Source: an uncultured Clostridia bacterium | Lineage (GTDB): Bacteria > Bacillota > Clostridia > Christensenellales > CALWSW01 | Length of the DNA stretch: 6,842 nucleotides | Direction of reading: 5' to 3' | Assembly (NCBI GenBank): GCA_937874755.1 | Contig: CALNBC010000259.1 | Span: forward strand, 1 to 6,842 | Shown here: positions 1 through 4,592 of the stretch, piece after piece | Position numbering within the stretch: the stretch's first letter is position 1 | Layout: the number at the start of each line of letters is the position of its first letter | Translations under genes and position numbers: made by a program | The notes under the pieces: generated by a model | The model's database searches: none | Told to the model about the DNA's origin: nothing | What the model saw: only the letters and a program-made list of their open reading frames with translations

Positions 1-524
1 ACAAATACCTCCTGGGACCCCAGGGAACAGGCGGATTGTGGGTGCGCGGCGGGCTCGAGCTTGAACCGCACGTCGTCGGCGGAACGGGGATACACAGCGA
101 TATGGACACAATGCCTGTCGATATGCCGCTTCACCTCGAAGCTGGAACGGGCAACGAGCCTTCCTACTACGGGCTGCTCGCCGCTTTGGAATGGGCTAAC
201 ACAAACCCTTTGGATAACGCCGCCTGCGCGGCACGCACCCAAAGGCTTAAAAAGGGACTGGCGGCTGCGGGAGCGGTTGTCATTCAACCCGAAGATGACT
301 GCACGCCCGTAATAAGCTTCAACGTGCCGGGTATGCCCGCAGAAGATGTCGGCTTCATGCTGACGGGCAGTTACGGCATAATTTGCCGCACAGGGCTGCA
401 CTGCGCGCCCAGGATATTCGAGGGGCTTGCCATCAAAACAACGGTTAGGCTCTCCCTTTCCCGCTTCACCACCGACGATGAGGTGGAAGAGGCGGTCTGC
501 GCTGTGGAGGACATAGTCGGATGA
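1..524 (+). CDS. Cysteine desulfurase-like class V aminotransferase, C-terminal part
   Basis: PLP-dependent fold-type I enzyme, cut by the left window edge; the reading frame enters at base 3. The first whole codon (bases 3-5) is Lys followed by YLLGPQGTGG, which matches the family's HK(x)LxGPQGTG segment, so this is very likely the lysine that binds PLP. A GGTG-x-HSD motif follows (around 78-102). Near the C-terminus RTGLHCAP (about 388-410) carries the catalytic-loop cysteine at codon 402-404, as in NifS/SufS-type desulfurases that take sulfur from cysteine as a persulfide. The tail (TTVRLSLSRFTTDDEVEEA) is the usual end of the family. It most resembles the stand-alone 'cysteine desulfurase family protein' group rather than housekeeping IscS. 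An internal TTG at 36 is not the start, since conserved sequence runs through it. It is the first visible gene of the operon and may supply sulfur or selenium to the downstream system (inference). Confidence 0.93.
   Translation, partial: KYLLGPQGTGGLWVRGGLELEPHVVGGTGIHSDMDTMPVDMPLHLEAGTGNEPSYYGLLAALEWANTNPLDNAACAARTQRLKKGLAAAGAVVIQPEDDCTPVISFNVPGMPAEDVGFMLTGSYGIICRTGLHCAPRIFEGLAIKTTVRLSLSRFTTDDEVEEAVCAVEDIVG
506..510 (+). promoter_or_regulatory. Ribosome binding site for the 92-residue protein
   Basis: GGAGG lies 10 bases before the ATG at 521, inside the end of the desulfurase gene. The ATG overlaps the upstream TGA as ATGA, so initiation may be helped both by this site and by the terminating ribosome. 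It supports 521 as the start. Confidence 0.6.
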
Positions 525-799
525 ATTTCGAGTGTACCAAGACCGAAAACTGCTTCGCCGACTCCCAAACATACGAATACAAAATCCCGATGACGGGCGA
601 ACAATTCGTCGCCCTGCTTTCGGGCTGGGAAGTGCGCGTCAACAAAAGGCTCCGCCTGCCCGTGTTCATTGCAGACAGGGACGGGGTCAACCTTAAGGGG
701 ATGCTCGTGCACAAACTGATTAGGGCGAGTTTCCCGACAGACAGCTGGGAGGAGGGGAAGGCCGCGTTCGAAGCGTGGCTAACCGGAACGAATGGGTGA
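521..799 (+). CDS. Small protein of unknown function between desulfurase and radical SAM genes
   Basis: I do not recognise a named family with certainty. The 92-residue product is soluble, with no signal peptide or membrane segment. It has cysteines at positions 5 and 11 (FECTKTENCF), an MTGEQF segment at about 24-29, a basic stretch with alternating Arg/Lys/Leu (VNKRLRLPVFIADRDGVNLKG, about 39-59, split by FIAD), and an amphipathic acidic C-terminal helix. Its start overlaps the desulfurase stop by 4 bp and its end overlaps the radical SAM start by 8 bp, so it is co-translated with both and is very likely a real gene. Position next to a desulfurase suggests a sulfur or selenium relay or an accessory to the radical SAM enzyme, but the two cysteines are the only sequence hint. 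It does not look like the DUF3343 carrier or the zinc-ribbon redox protein often found in related clusters. Confidence 0.82.
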   Translation: MNFECTKTENCFADSQTYEYKIPMTGEQFVALLSGWEVRVNKRLRLPVFIADRDGVNLKGMLVHKLIRASFPTDSWEEGKAAFEAWLTGTNG

Positions 800-2150
800 A
801 GTCATATCCAAAACAAAGAGCGTGTGTCCCGTGTGCCTAAAGGTAATCGAGGCGAACAGAACCGTGGGTGAGGACGGCTGCATCTATCTCGAAAAGACCT
901 GCGGCGAACACGGGGATTTTTCCGCCCTCATTTGGGAGGGAGCGCTTTCCGATTACCTCGCGTGGGGCAATAGCCAGAGCAGCGTATTGGACACGCCGCC
1001 TGCCGCCCTGCCCGTGCGCGATGGCTGCCCTTACGACTGCGGCCTGTGCGAGCGGCACGAGCGGCCGGGTTGTTGTGTGCTCCTCGAGCTGACCAACCGC
1101 TGCAACCTAGATTGCCCTATTTGCTTCGCCTCTGCCGGGGAGGGCGAGCCAAAAGACCTCTCATTGGAAGAAATCACCCGGCAGTACGACATGCTCATGG
1201 CGAGGGGCGGCCCGTTCAACATACAGCTTTCGGGCGGCGAGCCGACCGTGAGGGACGACCTCCCGCAAATTATCGCCCTGGGCAGGGAGAAGGGCTTTTC
1301 CTTCTTCCAGCTAAACACCAACGGCGTTCGCCTTGCAAATGAGGCGGGCTACGCAAAGCTGCTCAAAGAGGCGGGGGTGTCCTGCGCCTTTTTGCAGTTT
1401 GACGGTTTTCGTGATGAAACATACACAAAACTCCGCGGTCGCCCCCTTCTTGGGGAGAAGCTGCGCGCTGTCGAGAATTGCGAGAGCGCGGGGCTTCCCG
1501 TGGTGCTCGTGCCCACGGTCGTGCCCGGTGTTAACGACGGTGAACTCGGGGAAATACTGCGCTTTGCTGCTGAGCGGATGCCCTTCGTGCGCGGGGTGCA
1601 TTTTCAGCCTGTGAGCTACTTCGGGCGGTGCGCCCTGCCCGCGCCCGAACGAAGGCTGACCATCCCGCGAATGCTGAAGGGCATAGAGGAGCAGACCGGC
1701 GGGATTATGAAGGCCGCCGATTTCGGCGGTGGCGGCGCAGAGAGCCCCTATTGCTCCTTCCACGCCAGCTACATGAAGCAAGATGGCGGTAAGCTTCGCG
1801 CCCTGCCGCGCAAGAATACCCAAAGCTGCTGCGTCAAATCCTCAGATGCGCGGGATTTCGTCTCCCGCCAGTGGGGTGGGAGCAGACTCAAGCTGCAAAA
1901 GAAAGACTCGGCGAAAAAGGCATCGCAAAAAGAATCGATGGTCGAGACCTCCTCCTTGGACGATTTTCTCGAAAAAGCGCACGAGCGCACGTTTGCCGTT
2001 TCGGGTATGCTGTTCCAGGACGCGTGGACGCTGGACCTCGACCGCCTGCGCCGCTGCTACATCTGCGAAGTCGACACCCAAAGAGAAATGGTGCCCTTTT
2101 GCGCGTACAACCTGACTGCTGCGAATGGCAGAGCGCTCTACCGAAAATAA
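792..2150 (+). CDS. Cysteine-rich radical SAM protein, TrsS-like
   Basis: 452-residue radical SAM enzyme, presumably cytosolic. The N-terminus is a zinc-ribbon-like segment (CPVC at 12-15, CGEH at 37-40), then CPYDCGLC at 79-86 and a CC pair at 94-95. The radical SAM cluster motif CxxxCxxC is C104, C108, C111, with the SAM-contacting GGE at 148-150 in LSGGEP. Later motifs are FQLNTNG (172-178), LQFDG (201-205), VPGVND (244-249) and VHFQPVSYFGR (269-279). More cysteines follow: CSFH at 321, CC at 346-347, and CYIC at 422-425 with C437 in PFCAYN, which could hold zinc or an auxiliary Fe-S cluster. This layout recalls the MJ0619/Tes-like radical SAM group and, more closely from memory, NCBI's 'radical SAM (seleno)protein TrsS'; all catalytic positions here are ordinary Cys codons. 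A lysine/serine-rich stretch (about 366-388) links core and C-terminal parts. The ATG at 792 lies within the upstream gene and has only a weak GGAA before it, which suggests translational coupling. Substrate unknown. Confidence 0.9.
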   Translation: MGEVISKTKSVCPVCLKVIEANRTVGEDGCIYLEKTCGEHGDFSALIWEGALSDYLAWGNSQSSVLDTPPAALPVRDGCPYDCGLCERHERPGCCVLLELTNRCNLDCPICFASAGEGEPKDLSLEEITRQYDMLMARGGPFNIQLSGGEPTVRDDLPQIIALGREKGFSFFQLNTNGVRLANEAGYAKLLKEAGVSCAFLQFDGFRDETYTKLRGRPLLGEKLRAVENCESAGLPVVLVPTVVPGVNDGELGEILRFAAERMPFVRGVHFQPVSYFGRCALPAPERRLTIPRMLKGIEEQTGGIMKAADFGGGGAESPYCSFHASYMKQDGGKLRALPRKNTQSCCVKSSDARDFVSRQWGGSRLKLQKKDSAKKASQKESMVETSSLDDFLEKAHERTFAVSGMLFQDAWTLDLDRLRRCYICEVDTQREMVPFCAYNLTAANGRALYRK

Positions 2151-2160
2151 ATGCCAGAAA

Positions 2161-2180
2161 AAATAATATAAAATAATATG
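2161..2180 (+). repeat. Tandem 10-bp AT-rich repeat ending at a start codon
   Basis: AAATAATATA is followed directly by AAATAATATG, nine of ten positions identical. The second copy ends in the ATG of the ligase gene. It fills most of the 27-base gap after the radical SAM gene, in place of a purine-rich Shine-Dalgarno. Confidence 0.6.
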
Positions 2181-3386
2181 AAGAAGACGAATCTCGACAG
2201 CTGGATATGCGAAGCAGAAGGTATAGTTGAACTTACAAGAAGCGCGCTCGAAGCACTTCAGCTAAGGCGCTTAAACGAACTGCTCGCCAAAGAAAAAAGG
2301 CGGGGCGGATTCTACTCCGACCTGCCCGAAAGCATCGCTTCGCTGAACGGCTTAAAAAGTCTGCCCTTTACCACATCGGAACAGCTTGTCCGTTTTGGCA
2401 ACGGCATGTTGCTTGTGTCCCAGTCGGAGGTTAGCCGCATAATTACCGACTCCACCAGCGGCACCACGGGCGAGGCAAAGCGGGTTTACTACACCGAAGG
2501 GGACTGCGGGCACACCGTGGGCTTTTTTGCCGCGGGGCTTTCGGAGCTGGTTTTTGCGGGCGACACAGTGTTGATTGCCATGCCCTTTTCGGGTTCGTTT
2601 GGCCTTGGAGAGCTCATCGCCGCGGCGATAGAAAAGCTGGGTGCGCGACCGCTCAAAACGGGAATCGGAAAAACCTTTGGCGAGCTTAGGCGCACAATGG
2701 CAGAGCACAGGCCAAATGTATTTGTGGGAATGCCCGTACCGCTGCTTTCTGTGCTCCGCTATTTGGGCAAGGGGAGCCTTAGGCGCGCCCTGATTTCGGG
2801 CGACGCCTGCCCGAAAAGCGCAGTTCAAGAAACAGAGCGCATACTCGGCAGCAAGCTATTCCCGCATTACGGCTCGCGGGAGATGGGCCTGGGCGGCGCG
2901 GTCACCTGCCCCGCGCACGAGGGTATGCACATTCGGGAAAACCACGTCATAGCGGAGATAATCGGCACAAGCGGTCAAGCGCTCCCAGACGGCGAATTCG
3001 GCGAGCTGTGCATCACCACTATCGGCATGGAAGCCCAGCCCCTCATACGCTACAAGACCGGCGATACGGCGCGGATACTCAAAAAGGACTGTCCCTGCGG
3101 CGGGGTGACCAGGCGGCTGTGCGGCGTCGAGCGCATATACGAGGATTCGCTCACTTCTCTTGACGACGCGCTTTTTGCCCTGCCTTGCCTCGTAGACTAC
3201 CGCGCCAGCAGGCAAGGTGAACGCCTTTTTATAGACGCGCTGACCGACGGTTCGCCCTGTGTGAAAAGTATTTCAGCCGCGGCAAAAAAGCTGTACTCTG
3301 ATTATGAAATAAGCGCAACCGCGAGGGAGTGCATGGATTCCGACGCGCCTATGTACTTGGGAAAGAGATATTTGGCAAAGGGATGA
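2178..3386 (+). CDS. Phenylacetate-CoA ligase-like AMP-forming enzyme (DVU_1553-like)
   Basis: 402-residue member of the ANL adenylating superfamily, PaaK-like branch, expected to activate a carboxylate as acyl-AMP and probably pass it to CoA. Visible motifs in order: the phosphate-binding loop DSTSGTTGEAKR (91-102), the aromatic core motif YGSREMG (231-237), YKTGD (292-296) with the ATP-ribose Asp, and CPCGG (305-309), a PaaK-type metal-binding turn. The N-terminal NLDSWI and the C-terminal LGKRYLAKG, where K396 could be the catalytic lysine of the swinging domain, fit my memory of the 'DVU_1553 family AMP-dependent CoA ligase'. It is slightly shorter than typical PaaK (about 430). The gene follows the radical SAM gene by 27 bases with no clear Shine-Dalgarno; the ATG at 2178 is preferred because the conserved N-terminus begins right after it and an upstream in-frame ATG at 2151 meets a stop. 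Substrate unknown. Confidence 0.9.
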   Translation: MKKTNLDSWICEAEGIVELTRSALEALQLRRLNELLAKEKRRGGFYSDLPESIASLNGLKSLPFTTSEQLVRFGNGMLLVSQSEVSRIITDSTSGTTGEAKRVYYTEGDCGHTVGFFAAGLSELVFAGDTVLIAMPFSGSFGLGELIAAAIEKLGARPLKTGIGKTFGELRRTMAEHRPNVFVGMPVPLLSVLRYLGKGSLRRALISGDACPKSAVQETERILGSKLFPHYGSREMGLGGAVTCPAHEGMHIRENHVIAEIIGTSGQALPDGEFGELCITTIGMEAQPLIRYKTGDTARILKKDCPCGGVTRRLCGVERIYEDSLTSLDDALFALPCLVDYRASRQGERLFIDALTDGSPCVKSISAAAKKLYSDYEISATARECMDSDAPMYLGKRYLAKG

Positions 3387-3433
3387 GTGAATAAGATAGG
3401 AATGTAACGATTAGTTTGCATTACGATTCAGTC

Positions 3434-3450
3434 GCGCCGCGCACAGGCGC
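3434..3450. terminator. Weak hairpin between convergent genes
   Basis: GCGCC (3434-3438) pairs with GGCGC (3446-3450) across a 7-base loop, followed on the + strand by TATTTCTTAT. It lies between the stops of the ligase and the MerR gene, where a terminator is expected. The stem is only 5 bp and the T-rich tail is interrupted, so this is a modest candidate. Confidence 0.4.
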
Positions 3451-3472
3451 TATTTCTTATAATGACGTTATT

Positions 3473-4326
3473 TTATGTATGCGCAGCGATACTTTTTATC
3501 GGGAACCAGGCCTTGTCATAGCGCTTCATTCCATCGCCCGCGTCAAAGGTCGCAATCATCTGGGTTACGATCTGCCCATCTAGAGCATAGCCGTTGTCAG
3601 CTATCCATTTCATCGCAGGCTGTATGCGATTCGGTTCATCCAACTCATCGTCCGAGCCGGATATTATAGTGTAAAGACAAAGAAGTGGATTGAGCTCAAC
3701 GCCCTCTGGTGGCACGCAGCAATCGAGCCTATCGACATATTCTTTTTCAATTATAAATCCTAGGTTTACAGGAAGTGTGCCTGTGAGGTGTTCCGCTAGG
3801 TTCATATCTATGCATAACGAGGCGGATGCGAGCGGGATGTAGCTTTGCCACTCCCTGTATTGGGTGGAAGTATCGTCGGTATATGTGCTGCCCGTATCTC
3901 TAAGAGCTACTCTGTATAACGGCGGTCTGATACAGATCTCGTATGGCATTTTGCCCCCTGCTATTTGCTGAACGAGGCTTCTTGTCTTGTCTATCTGCTC
4001 CATAAGCAATTCCAGCCAAACGATTTGATTAGAAATCTCTTTTTTACGACTGGAAAAATTGGATGCTAAGCTCTCTGGAGTGCACTCGCTCACCATCGTG
4101 ACGCTGTCATCCACAGAAAAGCCGAATTCCCTGAATACTCTACAGCGATGGAGTTTCGCAGTCTCGGTAAGAGTATATAACCTGTAGTTGCTGTTTGGAG
4201 TGCGCTTGGGGGATATCAGACCTTTGTCCTCGTAGAAGAAAAGTCCTTTGTTGCTCAGCCCGTAAAGCGCTTGAACTTCCGATGTCTTATAGTTGGCATC
4301 GTCGTTTCTTTTCCCTTTGCAGTCAT
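3473..4326 (-). CDS. MerR-family regulator with BmrR/GyrI-like effector domain, frame broken near start
   Basis: DNA-binding regulator of about 284 residues if the frames are joined. The continuous frame runs from a TAA at 4345-4343 to the stop at 3475-3473. It encodes a clear MerR winged helix (YKTSEVQALYGLSNKGLFFYE, in two adjoining parts about residues 13-33; then DKGLISPKRT and YRLYTLTE), a helix rich in charged residues that should be the dimer coiled coil (about 90-122), and a ligand-binding domain (about 128-277: YEICIRPPLYRVAL, GFIIEKEYVD, RIQPAMKWIADNGYALDG). The domain order is that of drug/metabolite-sensing BmrR-like proteins. The helix-turn-helix frame has no ATG, GTG or TTG before the conserved sequence. 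The good start (AAAGGAG, 6 bases, ATG at 4326) is in another frame that stops after 23 codons at 4257-4255. A -1 shift at 4315-4309 would join them; a lost base or sequence error is equally possible. A GTG at 4114 would give only a protein without its DNA-binding domain. The gene is visibly more AT-rich than its flanks. Confidence 0.85.
4309..4315 (-). other. Possible -1 frameshift heptamer G_GGA_AAA
   Basis: On the minus strand the bases GGGAAAA fall in the zero frame as G_GGA_AAA, codons 5 and 6 after the ATG at 4326. This has the X_XXY_YYZ form of -1 slippery sites. Slipping back one base here puts the ribosome exactly into the MerR domain frame, giving MTAKGK followed by RNDDANYKTSEV. I see no obvious stimulatory structure, and an A5-to-A4 deletion explains the same data. 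Confidence 0.35.
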
Positions 4327-4332
4327 ACTTGA

Positions 4333-4339
4333 CTCCTTT
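4333..4339 (-). promoter_or_regulatory. Ribosome binding site for the MerR gene
   Basis: AAAGGAG on the minus strand sits 6 bases before the ATG at 4326. It is the best Shine-Dalgarno on that strand in this region and indicates where translation begins, although that ATG is out of frame with the DNA-binding domain. Confidence 0.7.
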
Positions 4340-4346
4340 CTGTTAA

Positions 4347-4366
4347 ACATAGACATAACATAGACA
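4347..4366. repeat. Two 9-bp direct repeats, 11-bp period
   Basis: ACATAGACA occurs at 4347-4355 and 4358-4366, perfect copies separated by TA. The 11-bp period places them on the same face of the helix. They lie in the MerR leader between its predicted -10 (4373-4378) and its ribosome binding site, a location suited to a repressor or autoregulation site. Confidence 0.55.
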
Positions 4367-4372
4367 ATTAAC

Positions 4373-4401
4373 ATCCTATCTATAAAAAGAATGACAGTCA
4401 A
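4373..4401 (-). promoter_or_regulatory. Predicted promoter of the MerR gene
   Basis: Minus strand: -35 TTGACT (4401-4396), a 17-bp spacer, and -10 TAGGAT (4378-4373). Transcription would start near 4366 and leave a leader of about 40 bases before the ATG at 4326. The -35 overlaps one arm of the inverted repeat at 4391-4425. Confidence 0.5.
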
Positions 4402-4425
4402 TATTTTTTGGCTTATTTCTGTCAT
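4391..4425. repeat. 7-bp inverted repeat in the divergent intergenic region
   Basis: ATGACAG (4391-4397) and CTGTCAT (4419-4425) are perfect inverted copies with a 21-base AT-rich spacer. The left arm lies inside the MerR promoter and the right arm is a few bases from the plus-strand -35. It may be an operator for a DNA-looping or extended dimer contact. Confidence 0.45.
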
Positions 4426-4431
4426 AGTCTG

Positions 4432-4462
4432 TTGACATGGAGGTCGCTTCAGAGTTTATGGT
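4432..4462 (+). promoter_or_regulatory. MerR-type promoter with 19-bp spacer for the reductase gene
   Basis: A perfect -35 TTGACA (4432-4437) and a -10 TATGGT (4457-4462) are separated by 19 bp, longer than normal and diagnostic of promoters that MerR proteins activate by DNA distortion. The spacer carries an imperfect dyad, TGGAG-N4-CTTCA (4438-4451), whose centre lies 7.5 bases after the -35, the same offset as in the soxS promoter bound by SoxR. Transcription would start near 4469, leaving a leader of about 125 bases before the ATG at 4593. Confidence 0.6.
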
Positions 4463-4592
4463 TAGTATGCAGTCAGCTTTTTCTTCTCTCCGATGATTTC
4501 TATCAATTGTTTATCCAGCAAGTTATTTTAGGCTTCCGCGCTGAGAAGTATAGGCTTGACGGCAGTATTTACCAAAAAATGGAGGAATAAGA
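4463..4592 (+). promoter_or_regulatory. Reductase leader with strong ribosome binding site
   Basis: This stretch between the predicted promoter and the reductase holds GGAGGA at 4581-4586, 6 bases from the ATG at 4593, which fixes that start. Apart from a 4-bp CTTC/GAAG stem (4533-4548) and two AGGCTT copies (4530 and 4552), I see no riboswitch-like structure and no convincing gene. Confidence 0.6.

Noticed and set aside
1311..1823. 170-codon minus-strand frame inside the radical SAM gene
   Set aside because: It lies wholly opposite conserved radical SAM sequence in a GC-rich gene and has no family motifs; it is a shadow frame.
2352..2828. 158-codon minus-strand frame opposite the ligase
   Set aside because: Low-complexity basic and alanine-rich translation opposite conserved ANL motifs, with no start signal.
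4114..4114. GTG at 4114 as the true start of a shorter minus-strand gene
   Set aside because: Clear MerR helix-turn-helix sequence continues upstream in the same frame and no ribosome binding site precedes this codon.
4556..4584. TTGACG at 4556-4561 as a second -35 for the reductase
   Set aside because: No -10 lies at 16-19 bp; that position falls on the ribosome binding site.
4408..4590. 60-codon plus-strand frame before the reductase
   Set aside because: It overlaps the predicted promoter, has no ribosome binding site, encodes no recognisable motif, and ends directly at the ribosome binding site of the reductase.
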